From Haliscomenobacter sp041740695 (GTDB lineage Bacteria > Bacteroidota > Bacteroidia > Chitinophagales > Saprospiraceae), in contig NZ_JBGSLK010000113.1 of assembly GCF_041740695.1 (NCBI RefSeq), positions 1 through 64,000 of the forward strand: 64,000 bases of DNA, written 5' to 3'. The stretch's first letter is position 1, and each line of letters begins with the position of its first letter. The notes under the pieces are model-generated. The model saw only the letters and a program-made list of their open reading frames with translations, was not told the DNA's origin and made no database searches. The position numbers and the translations under genes were made by a program. Positions 25,143-33,392 of this stretch are shown in pieces.

Positions 25143-27518
25143 TTAATCCCGCAATATCCTAGCACCAAATACCCTGCCCGCCGTTTTCCCATAATTCGCC
25201 TCTACCCGCACCACAATTTTATCCCCCGTTGTCAACAATTCGGCTGGTACAGGGTACTCCCGATCGTAAAAACGGCCAGTTTGTCCACCGGTCAAGGTTT
25301 CAGTGAGCAACAATTGGCCGTTTACTTTGATGTCGAATTTACGGTCTTTGTCGTCGCCAATGTAGGTGAAAAGCAGGCGGTTTTTGCCCCCCGGCTGTAC
25401 TTTCATTTCAAAGGCAAAATAGTGTCCGGTACGCGCTTCACGGCCATTTACGCCTATGGCATCGCTCACGTAGGAGCGCTCGCTGGCTTCGAGTTTGTGG
25501 TCGCGCTCGGGTTGCATTTCGCCGATGCGGAAATTATCCAGGGTTTGGGCTTCGATTTTTTGGAGGCGTTGTTTTTCCGCTTCGTATTCGGCCTGACGGG
25601 CTGTCCATTGTTCAGGCGTAAAATAATCCCAGTATACGCTGTAATATTCCTTATTGCTTTGGAAAAAAGGAATCAACACGGGTGCCACGGGTTTAGCTAC
25701 GGCCGAGCTCAATTGAAACTTCAAGGTAGCGAGGTCTTGCGGCTGTACCAATTGATCCGGCTTGCGCTCGGCACTCAAAATCACAGGCGTGCCGTACAAG
25801 GGATCGGGCATTTTATCGCCCAATTGGCCAGCCAGTACCAGTGGGCCATAAAGGAAGGCAATGCGGTTGGGGTTATCGGGCATACTTTCGGTATAGAGCT
25901 GCATGGGCATGTCCAATTCGAGTACATCCCCATTTTTCCAACGGCGATTGATGCTGTAATAACCATTGGCCTGGGCCACGGCTTCGACGGGTTTGCCATT
26001 GATTTTCAGTTGCCAGTTGGTATTCATCCACCAGGGGCGGCGCAAGTTCAGGCTGAATTTCTGGGCTTTTTTGCCACTAAATTTGACGCTTACTTTGCCA
26101 CTTTGTGGGTAGTTGGTTTCCTGCCGTACGGTCATTCCCTTGGCCTGCCAATTCAATTCTGATGGAATGAACAGGTTAAGGAAAAGCCCCTGGCCATCAG
26201 CGCTGTGGTAATAGATGCTTTCGTTGTATTTGACGTGGTTTTCCATGCCGCTGCCCACACAACAGGTGAAGGTGCGAAATTCGTCGCTGAACTCTTTCTT
26301 GCTGCCCATCCGCAAAGGGACAAAGTAAGTCATCATGCCCGTTTCCGGGTTTTGTGAAGCCAAAATGTGGTTGTACAAGGCCCGTTCGTAATAATTCGCC
26401 AACTCGGCTTTGGGCTCCTGGCAAAAAAGCTGCCGGGTCAGCTTGAGCATATTGTAGGTATTGCAGGTTTCGCAGGTATTGTCGCTGAGTCGATCGCTGA
26501 GTTTGCCGGCTTCGCCACAATATTCGTAGTTGCTGTTGCCACCAATGACGTAGCTGTGCTTGTGCACCATGGTTTCCCAAAAAAAGGAGGCAATGGTTTG
26601 ATCCCGGGTGTTGCCAGTTAGCTGGTATTGGCGGGCACTGCCGATGGCTTTGGGTACGTTGGTATTGGAATGTTTGCCAGGCAGTGGGTCGATTTTTTTG
26701 GAGAGGGGCTCCATCACAAAGTCGTCAAAGAACTTGTAAGAAAGGTCGAGGTATTTTTTTTCACCCGTGAAGGCGTAGACATTGGCCAGGATCTCATTCA
26801 TACCGCCGTATTCACACTTGAGCATTTTTTGGCGTTGGGCGTCATCGAGTTTGTTCACTACCGCCCCGGTCCAATCCGACATACCTTTGAGCACCTGCAG
26901 CGCCTGGTCATTGTTGGTATAGAGGTAGGCGTCGGCCAGGCCCGCCATCACCTTGTGGATGGTGTACCAAGGCGACCAACCGCCATTGAGGTCGAAGCCG
27001 GAAGATCGAATATCACCCCGAGCGACCTGAGCAAAAATGCTATCTTCCTTCGGAATGGCACCCACATAGCCCGTTTTGCGGGCTTTCTGACAACGCGCCA
27101 GTTCCTGTACCAGATAAGTTACCCTCTCCTTGTATTTTTCTTCCTTGCTACCCGCATACATCAAGGCGCAAGCGGACAGGTAATGACCCAGGGTATGCCC
27201 CGACAAACCTTCACTTTCCCAACCTCCGTACACTGGTGCGTTGGTGGGCAAACCCGCGTTGGCATAAAAGCGGTGTAAAAGGCGATCGGGCTCGATTTTG
27301 AGCAGATAGGCGGCGTCTTTTTCCATTGCTGTGTAAAATGGGCTACCAGGTAGCAGGCGTACATCTTCCAGCGGGAAGCCATAGGCTTGCAGGGCGATGG
27401 CGGGTTTGACCTTTATTTTGGGTTCTTGTGCGATGGGCACGTAGGATTGGGCGGAAAGGGTAAAAGTTTGGCCCAAAAGGCAGAGTAGCAGCGTGAAAAA
27501 AGGTACAAGGTTTTTCAT
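25143..27518 (-). CDS. secreted GH127 beta-L-arabinofuranosidase-like protein
   Basis: 791 residues from the ATG at 27518 (signal peptide MKNLVPFFTLLLCLLGQTFTLSAQ; the open frame upstream has no signal). The (alpha/alpha)6 barrel carries the GH127 zinc/nucleophile set: CETCNTY (Glu350, Cys352) and FTCCVGSGMENH (Cys419, Cys420). In HypBA1 the equivalent Glu338, Cys340, Cys417 and Cys418 bind zinc, and Cys417 is the nucleophile. GWESEGLSGHTLGHYLSA near residue 100 is also typical. The C-terminal ~200 residues form beta domains (EASERSYVSDAIG, NGQLLLTETLTGG). It likely removes L-arabinofuranose from plant polysaccharides or glycoproteins. Confidence 0.9.
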   Translation of the reverse strand: MKNLVPFFTLLLCLLGQTFTLSAQSYVPIAQEPKIKVKPAIALQAYGFPLEDVRLLPGSPFYTAMEKDAAYLLKIEPDRLLHRFYANAGLPTNAPVYGGWESEGLSGHTLGHYLSACALMYAGSKEEKYKERVTYLVQELARCQKARKTGYVGAIPKEDSIFAQVARGDIRSSGFDLNGGWSPWYTIHKVMAGLADAYLYTNNDQALQVLKGMSDWTGAVVNKLDDAQRQKMLKCEYGGMNEILANVYAFTGEKKYLDLSYKFFDDFVMEPLSKKIDPLPGKHSNTNVPKAIGSARQYQLTGNTRDQTIASFFWETMVHKHSYVIGGNSNYEYCGEAGKLSDRLSDNTCETCNTYNMLKLTRQLFCQEPKAELANYYERALYNHILASQNPETGMMTYFVPLRMGSKKEFSDEFRTFTCCVGSGMENHVKYNESIYYHSADGQGLFLNLFIPSELNWQAKGMTVRQETNYPQSGKVSVKFSGKKAQKFSLNLRRPWWMNTNWQLKINGKPVEAVAQANGYYSINRRWKNGDVLELDMPMQLYTESMPDNPNRIAFLYGPLVLAGQLGDKMPDPLYGTPVILSAERKPDQLVQPQDLATLKFQLSSAVAKPVAPVLIPFFQSNKEYYSVYWDYFTPEQWTARQAEYEAEKQRLQKIEAQTLDNFRIGEMQPERDHKLEASERSYVSDAIGVNGREARTGHYFAFEMKVQPGGKNRLLFTYIGDDKDRKFDIKVNGQLLLTETLTGGQTGRFYDREYPVPAELLTTGDKIVVRVEANYGKTAGRVFGARILRD

Positions 27519-27973
27519 ACTTCCGGTTTTATGGTTGGGTAAAAGCTGGGAGCAAAAATAAAAGTTAATCTTACTTTTTTTCTTGAAATGGGGAAGTTGG
27601 AGAAAAGGTGGGAAGAATACGGAGGTAATTGACTCTGGCTTGTGGTTTGATGGGGTTAATTTTGGAAATAAGTCCTTCAAAAAGATAGATTTTTCCAAAA
27701 TTGAACTCAATTCTGGAAATAAGTGCCTCAGAATTGTGGATTTTTCCAAAATTAACCAATATGGTCATCGGTAGAGCACAAGAGCAGGCTAGTTTTACTT
27801 AAAATTCATTCGGAGGTGAGTTTGGAGCGGTTGTTTTGATAGAAAACCATTGATTTTGTTTCTTCCCCCATCTTTAGGCATTCGTCCGTAGAAATTGGCA
27901 CCTCACCCTTTTGCTTTTGGCAGGCATCTCCGTCGCAACTACTTTTATGCTTGAAAATTAATAAATCCAAAGC
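27519..27973. other. 455-bp gene-free stretch upstream of two divergent genes
   Basis: No credible gene. It holds a two-unit 51-bp repeat (27655-27756), an AT-rich zone upstream of the GH127 gene and the 5' region of the lipoprotein gene starting at 27974. Confidence 0.5.
27655..27756. repeat. two direct 51-bp repeats with inverted ends
   Basis: GGAAATAAGT occurs at 27664 and 27715 (51 bp apart), each followed by ATTTTTCCAAAATT. The start and end of each unit are inverted copies (TTTTGGAAA / TTTCCAAAA), so each unit can fold into a hairpin. Confidence 0.7.
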
Positions 27974-28990
27974 GTGAAAAGTTTAAAAGTTCCAAAGCTA
28001 TCTTTCTTACTCTTGTTGCCATTCATCGCCTTCACACCATTTTCATGCAGTGAAGATGATACGGTGAGCACTTCCGAAGATGATTATTCTGGTACTGCAT
28101 CTGTAACCCAAGGCGCGGCTACGGTAATTACCAGCAATATTTTTTCGTGTTCAGGCGGTAGGAACGCGCCAATTGGAACCATCAGTTCAAGTGATGGCAC
28201 AACCTGGACAGTTCCATCCGAAGTCAATTTTGCAAACACTAGTTTCCCTTTTGCTTCAGATTTGTACAACCCTTGTTCAGGAGTAACTTACAGTTCCGCA
28301 ACAGCAGCGATAGCAGCATTAAGCGGTGCTGATATTGTTGAAGTAGACGCAGGTGGCGAGGTCGTAACAGCATTTATTTTTGCCGATAATTATTTTGAAA
28401 TGTACATCAATGGTAAAGCCGTCGGCAAAGACAAGGTTCCCTTTACTCAATTCAATTCCAATATTGTCCGCTTTAAAGCGAATAAGCCTTTTACCATCGC
28501 CATGAAATTGGTGGATTGGGAAGAAAATAGCGGCTTGGGCTCGGAAAGCAACCAAGGCAACAATTATTATCCGGGAGATGGGGGTATGGTGGCCGTTTTC
28601 AAAGATGCCAGCGGAAAGATCATTGCGACTACTGGCTCAGGATGGAAGGCACAAACCTTTTACACCGCCCCCATTAAGGACTTGACTTGCCCAACCGAAA
28701 ATGGAACAACCAGGTTGACAACCAATTGCAATACCGATGGCTCGAACAACGGAACCGCTTATTATGCCTTGCATTGGAAAGTTCCAAGCGACTGGTACAC
28801 AAAAAATTATGATGACAGTGCATGGCCCAATGCAAGCACTTATACCAATAGCACCATTGGAGTGAATGGCAAATCAGCCTATACCAATTTCACCAATATT
28901 TTTGACGATAGCTCCAATGATGCTTCTTTTATTTGGAGTACCAATGTCATTTTGGACAATGAGGTCATCGTTCGATTTACGGTCAAGTAA
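27974..28990 (+). CDS. surface lipoprotein of unknown function
   Basis: 338 residues with a GTG start; no in-frame ATG fits upstream because a stop lies close. A lipoprotein signal (LLLLPFIAFTPFSC) is followed by an acidic stretch (SEDDTVSTSEDD) typical of surface-exported lipoproteins. The rest looks like carbohydrate-binding beta-sandwich modules: FIFADNYFEMYINGKAVGKD, FKANKPFTIAMKLVDWEEN, YALHWKVPSDWYTKNYDDSAW. It is followed 26 bp later by a TonB-dependent receptor, so it may be the receptor's ligand-binding partner, in the way SusD-like proteins work with SusC. It is not SusD-like itself. Confidence 0.7.
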   Translation: MKSLKVPKLSFLLLLPFIAFTPFSCSEDDTVSTSEDDYSGTASVTQGAATVITSNIFSCSGGRNAPIGTISSSDGTTWTVPSEVNFANTSFPFASDLYNPCSGVTYSSATAAIAALSGADIVEVDAGGEVVTAFIFADNYFEMYINGKAVGKDKVPFTQFNSNIVRFKANKPFTIAMKLVDWEENSGLGSESNQGNNYYPGDGGMVAVFKDASGKIIATTGSGWKAQTFYTAPIKDLTCPTENGTTRLTTNCNTDGSNNGTAYYALHWKVPSDWYTKNYDDSAWPNASTYTNSTIGVNGKSAYTNFTNIFDDSSNDASFIWSTNVILDNEVIVRFTVK

Positions 28991-29016
28991 TTTATAATTT
29001 TTTAAACTCATTTTCA

Positions 29017-31371
29017 ATGAAAAACCTCTTTCCATTGCTTATTTTTCTTTTTACAGTGCCCTTGTTTTCTCAAAATAATACCCAAAATATCCGAGGTAAA
29101 GTAGTGGATGAATTGTCAAAATACCCATTAATAGGTGCTACAATTCAGTTCGTGAATACGGATGACAAAAAAGGCGCGGTTACAGATGTGAACGGTATGT
29201 ATATATTGTCTGAAGTAAAGCCTGGCAGATACACCTTGAGCGTTTCTTACCTTGGCTATAAATCAATTTCTATACCAAACACGGTGGTTACGTCTGGAAA
29301 AGAAGTAATTCTGGATATCAACATGGAGGAAGATATTGCATCCTTGAAAGAGGTGGTAGTAAGTGCGACTAAAAACGGGAATACGGTCAATGAACTGGCT
29401 ACCATAAGCGCAAGAACATTTTCGATGGAAGAAGTTAACCGTTATGCCGGTGGAAGAAGCGACCCAGCCCGGTTGGCGGCCAATTTCGCCGGGGTAAGTG
29501 CTCCCGACGACAGCCGAAATGACATCGTCATACGCGGCAACTCCCCTATTGGTGTTTTATGGCGTATCGATGGAATGAATGTGACCAATCCGAATCACTT
29601 CTCGTCGGTGGGAACTACTGGAGGTGCAGTGAGTGCCCTTAATACCAACTTGTTAAAAACATCCGATTTTTTTACGTCTGCTTTTCCTTCCGAATATGGC
29701 AATGCACTATCAGGAGTTTTTGATTTAGGGCTGCGGAATGGCAACAATCAAAAAAGAGAAACAACCTTGCAGATGGGGGTTATAACCGGCTTGGAAGCTA
29801 CTACTGAAGGGCCGTTTAGTAAAAAAAATGATGCATCCTATTTGGTCGGTTATCGATATTCCCTAGCTGGTTTGGCTCAAAATGTAGGCATCGATATTGG
29901 AACACCGTCAACCCCTGTTTATCAAGATTTATCTTTTAAACTAAATAGCGGAACTACTAAAGCAGGAACTTTTTCCCTTTTTGGTATTTTGGCGTCCAGC
30001 ACAATTAGCCTTGATGATGGAACAACGGGTAGCCTTTATGGCAATGGAAATGATACAGACTTCGATAGCAAAATTGGTATTTTTGGACTTAAACATGTCA
30101 AACAACTGAATGCCAAATCTTACTTGAGCTCTCTTATCGGCCTCAATTATACCAAAAATGACCTGACCATGTACGATACGAACAGGGAAACCGGTCTGTC
30201 CCAAAGCAGCGAAGAGCAAAATGTGCGAAAAACGGGATACAATTTTATTGTCAATTACAATTCAAAAATAAGTTCAAAACTGTTTTTAAAAGCAGGTATT
30301 CTAGATGAAGTTTTGGGGGTCTCTCTTTTTTATAGACAGAGAAGGAACAATACAACAGAATGGACACAAATTTGGAACGAGGACAGCTATACCAATCTGG
30401 GTCAAGCCTTTGCCCATTTGCAGTACAAAGCAACACAAAAACTGACCGTCAATATTGGGTTACATACTCAGGTGTTTTTGTTGAATAATTCAACCTCTAT
30501 CGAACCCCGAGCAGGATTAAAATACGCGTTGAATAATAAAAGCAATTTGAATTTTGGTTACGGATTACATGCTCAAATGCAGCCAATTAATGTTTACTTC
30601 TTACAAACAACTAACAGCGAGAATACCACGAGTTACACCAATAAAGCTCTGGATTTTACCAAAAGCCACCATTTGGTATTGGGTTATGATTTGGTGCCTT
30701 TTTCGGATTGGCGTTTAAAAGCAGAAGTGTATTATCAGTCTATTTATGATGTTCCTGTTCATGCCTATTCAAGTAATTTTTCCTTGTTGAATACTGGGGC
30801 TACTTTCAAAGCGGACACAGAAGCAAACCTGGTCAACGAGGGTACAGGTGAAAACTATGGTGTGGAGCTGACGATTGAGAAATTTTTCAGCAAAGGTTTT
30901 TATGGCTTGTTTACTTCCTCCATTTACAGCTCTAAATATACCGGAAGTGATGGTATAGAAAGGAATACTGCCTTCAATGGGAAGTATGTATTCAATATTT
31001 TGGCGGGAAAAGAATGGAAAATAGGAAAGGAGAAAAGAAATACTTTCACAACAGATATAAAATACACCAATGCAGGTGGCAGGTATTACACCCCAGTTGA
31101 CTTGACCGCCTCAGTAGCATCGGGTCGGGAAGTGCTGAGCGAGGACGTCTATTCTGTCAATTATGCCAATTATTACCGGTTGGATGTCAAAATTGGCTAT
31201 ACCTTGAATAGCAAATCTAGAAAACTGGCGCATTCATTTGCCTTGGATTTACAGAATGTGACCAATCATAATAATGTATTCTCCCAACAGTACAGCAGTC
31301 AAAGGGAGTCCATCAGCACAACTTATCAATTGGGTTTTTTCCCGAATTTTGTTTATAAATTTCAATTTTAA
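29017..31371 (+). CDS. TonB-dependent outer-membrane receptor
   Basis: 784 residues: signal peptide (MKNLFPLLIFLFTVPLFSQ), a carboxypeptidase-regulatory-like domain (about 23-110: IRGKVVDELSKYPLIGATIQF), a plug domain (about 115-240; PARLAANFAGVSAPDDSRND, VIRGNSPIGVLWRIDGM) and a beta-barrel ending in aromatic FVYKFQF. It imports an unknown ligand across the outer membrane using TonB energy. No STN domain is visible, so signalling would not use the classical FecA anti-sigma route. The LytS/LytTR pair downstream may sense or control uptake. Composition is AT-richer than flanking genes. Confidence 0.9.
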   Translation: MKNLFPLLIFLFTVPLFSQNNTQNIRGKVVDELSKYPLIGATIQFVNTDDKKGAVTDVNGMYILSEVKPGRYTLSVSYLGYKSISIPNTVVTSGKEVILDINMEEDIASLKEVVVSATKNGNTVNELATISARTFSMEEVNRYAGGRSDPARLAANFAGVSAPDDSRNDIVIRGNSPIGVLWRIDGMNVTNPNHFSSVGTTGGAVSALNTNLLKTSDFFTSAFPSEYGNALSGVFDLGLRNGNNQKRETTLQMGVITGLEATTEGPFSKKNDASYLVGYRYSLAGLAQNVGIDIGTPSTPVYQDLSFKLNSGTTKAGTFSLFGILASSTISLDDGTTGSLYGNGNDTDFDSKIGIFGLKHVKQLNAKSYLSSLIGLNYTKNDLTMYDTNRETGLSQSSEEQNVRKTGYNFIVNYNSKISSKLFLKAGILDEVLGVSLFYRQRRNNTTEWTQIWNEDSYTNLGQAFAHLQYKATQKLTVNIGLHTQVFLLNNSTSIEPRAGLKYALNNKSNLNFGYGLHAQMQPINVYFLQTTNSENTTSYTNKALDFTKSHHLVLGYDLVPFSDWRLKAEVYYQSIYDVPVHAYSSNFSLLNTGATFKADTEANLVNEGTGENYGVELTIEKFFSKGFYGLFTSSIYSSKYTGSDGIERNTAFNGKYVFNILAGKEWKIGKEKRNTFTTDIKYTNAGGRYYTPVDLTASVASGREVLSEDVYSVNYANYYRLDVKIGYTLNSKSRKLAHSFALDLQNVTNHNNVFSQQYSSQRESISTTYQLGFFPNFVYKFQF

Positions 31372-31406
31372 ATGAAGCACAAGGTATTTGATAGGAACTT
31401 CTTTTT

Positions 31407-31424
31407 AGGGGCGATAAAAAAATA
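31407..31424. repeat. end fragment of the 120-bp palindromic repeat (reverse orientation)
   Basis: AGGGGCGATAAAAAAATA matches the reverse complement of the right end of the family. It lies between the TonB receptor and the kinase gene. The rest of the element is missing, so it is a relic or partial copy. Confidence 0.65.
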
Positions 31425-31449
31425 CAGACAAAGCGATTAATTTGGGGTT

Positions 31450-32541
31450 ATGAATAGAAGTGGAGCTTACCTTACTTTTTTATTGACTGTAGTATTGACC
31501 TTTGTGGTGCCCAAAGTGTTGGATCCCAATCGGGGACTTATTTTTGTTATTGAAGAAGTCTTTGTCGTTTTTTTCATACTGCTTGGTGTCTTTCTTTTTA
31601 GAAATCGCGTACAACGAAGCGTTATCGCATTAGATGTAATCTATCATTGGGAAGCGCAATTTAAAAAAAGGCTTTTACGAACAATAGCTGAAATGTTATT
31701 GTACAGCTTCATCCTTTATGTCATTCTATTTATTCCGGTCTATTTCTACATGCAACATTTTGGATTACCTGATTTTTATCACCAAATTTTATTACAAAAA
31801 GAATTGTTGACAGGCAGAGGACATCATCAAAAATTCCCTACATTTTTACCCATCACAGAGCGAATCCTATTCCTGACAACCTCACTTTTTACCACCTTAT
31901 TCACCATTGAAGAAACATTCAGTTATTTCCAACGAAAAGCCACCCAAAAATCGGCCATTCAGGAATTGTTGAAGGAGCAGGCCATCATGAAAGCCAATGT
32001 GCTAAAAAAGCAACTTGACCCCCACTTTATGTTCAACACGCTAAATGTATTGAGCGGCTTGATACACGAGGATATTGATAAATCGGACAAGTTTATTAAA
32101 GAATTTTCCGAAATTTACAGATATGTAATCGAACAGAGCGAAGAAACAGTCAGCACCTTGAAACAAGAAAAGAATTTTATTGAATCATATTTGTTTTTAT
32201 TGAAAATCAGGTTTGATGACAAGCTCATCGCCGACATTCGAATCCCTACAGAAAAGCTTGATTGTTTTATTCCTTCTCTAACGTTGGAGGTATTGGTAGA
32301 AAATGCGGTCAAGCATAATTTGGTTTCCAGCAAGAATCCACTGGTCATTGAAATATATACAGATGGGAATAACCTAATCGTCAGAAACAATATACAACCA
32401 AGAGAAGATGTAACTCACTCTCAAAAAGTGGGACTAAGCAACTTAAAGCAAAGACTTGAGTTGTTGAACTTTCCAGCAGCTAGTTTTGAGAAAAGTGCCG
32501 ACCATTTTATTGCTAAAATTCCCGTAATTAAAGATTTATAA
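31450..32541 (+). CDS. LytS-type sensor histidine kinase
   Basis: 363 residues with four predicted membrane helices (about 7-25, 30-50, 83-101, 138-158), a short coiled region and a His_kinase domain: LKKQLDPHFMFNTLNVLSGL with phospho-His192. The HATPase_c region has LVENAVKHNLV (N box) and a G box near VGLSNLKQRLELL. This short membrane-kinase architecture pairs with LytTR regulators. It stops at the start of the regulator gene (TAATG overlap), so the two are translationally coupled. Confidence 0.9.
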   Translation: MNRSGAYLTFLLTVVLTFVVPKVLDPNRGLIFVIEEVFVVFFILLGVFLFRNRVQRSVIALDVIYHWEAQFKKRLLRTIAEMLLYSFILYVILFIPVYFYMQHFGLPDFYHQILLQKELLTGRGHHQKFPTFLPITERILFLTTSLFTTLFTIEETFSYFQRKATQKSAIQELLKEQAIMKANVLKKQLDPHFMFNTLNVLSGLIHEDIDKSDKFIKEFSEIYRYVIEQSEETVSTLKQEKNFIESYLFLLKIRFDDKLIADIRIPTEKLDCFIPSLTLEVLVENAVKHNLVSSKNPLVIEIYTDGNNLIVRNNIQPREDVTHSQKVGLSNLKQRLELLNFPAASFEKSADHFIAKIPVIKDL

Positions 32542-33305
32542 TGGCTGTTATAAAAATACTAATCGTAGAAGATGAGGCCATAGCCGCAAGAAACCTCAAA
32601 CGGATGCTGGATGAACTCAGCCAAGATATTGAAGTGGTGGACGTTATTGAGTCTAAAAAAGAGGCCATTCTAAAAATCCCACAACTAGATATTGATTTAA
32701 TCCTAATGGATATCCACCTTTCCGATGGCAATGCATTTGGCATTTTTGAAAAATTAGAGTCTACCAAACCCATTATTTTTACCACCGCTTTTGATCAATA
32801 TACATTAAAGGCTTTCAAACATTTAAGCATTGACTACCTGTTAAAACCTATTATCCAAGAAGATTTGCAATTGGCAATTGACAAATATCAACAATTTTTT
32901 CAAAATAAATTGGAACCAGCTATTCCATATCAAGAACTTGTCAAGTTGATTCAAACAAACAACAAAGCCTATAAAAACAGATTCCTAGTCCAAATAGGCA
33001 ACAAATTACACTCTATTGAAATGGATGAAATCGCTTATTTTCAATCCATCGAAAAAACAACATCTTTAATCACAACAGAAAATAGAAGTTTCCCCATTGA
33101 GTATTCTCTGGTTCAATTAGAGATGGACTTAAACCCCGAGGTGTTTTTTAGAATAAATAGGCAGTTTTTAATCGCGCGCAAATCCATCTCCAACATTACT
33201 TATGTGTCAACGTCCAAACTGAAAGTCGAATTAGCACCATTGTCTAAAAACACCATTTTTGTGAGCATAGAAAAGATTACGGAATTTAAGCAATGGCTCA
33301 TGTAG
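32541..33305 (+). CDS. LytTR-family response regulator
   Basis: 254 residues with a receiver domain (ILIVEDEAIAARNL; Asp57 in LILMDIHLSDG; Lys102 in YLLKPI) and a C-terminal LytTR DNA-binding domain (about 150-250: NRFLVQIGNKLHSIEMDEIAYFQS, FFRINRQFLIARKSI). LytTR proteins bind short direct repeats in promoters. The ATG overlaps the kinase stop. Likely targets include its own TonB receptor and lipoprotein genes, but no binding site was identified. Confidence 0.9.
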   Translation: MAVIKILIVEDEAIAARNLKRMLDELSQDIEVVDVIESKKEAILKIPQLDIDLILMDIHLSDGNAFGIFEKLESTKPIIFTTAFDQYTLKAFKHLSIDYLLKPIIQEDLQLAIDKYQQFFQNKLEPAIPYQELVKLIQTNNKAYKNRFLVQIGNKLHSIEMDEIAYFQSIEKTTSLITTENRSFPIEYSLVQLEMDLNPEVFFRINRQFLIARKSISNITYVSTSKLKVELAPLSKNTIFVSIEKITEFKQWLM

Positions 33306-33320
33306 CAGTTTAATCAGTAC

Positions 33321-33354
33321 AAAAAAATCCCGCAGCGCCAACCAGCACTGCGGG
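33321..33354 (-). terminator. rho-independent terminator
   Basis: CCCGCAG at 33329-33335 and CTGCGGG at 33348-33354 form a stem. Read on the minus strand a run of seven T (33321-33327) follows, as expected downstream of the large gene ending at 33393. The plus strand could also use the stem for the LytTR operon. Confidence 0.8.
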
Positions 33355-33392
33355 AATACCTACCTATATCGTTCCAAGAATAAATCCAAGAA

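Noticed and set aside
27519..27749. N-terminal extension of the GH127 gene
   Set aside because: A good signal peptide begins at 27518; the extension is AT-rich repeat DNA without a signal.
27571..27774. Short open frames on both strands around the 51-bp repeat
   Set aside because: Both follow the repeat period; no start context or domain.
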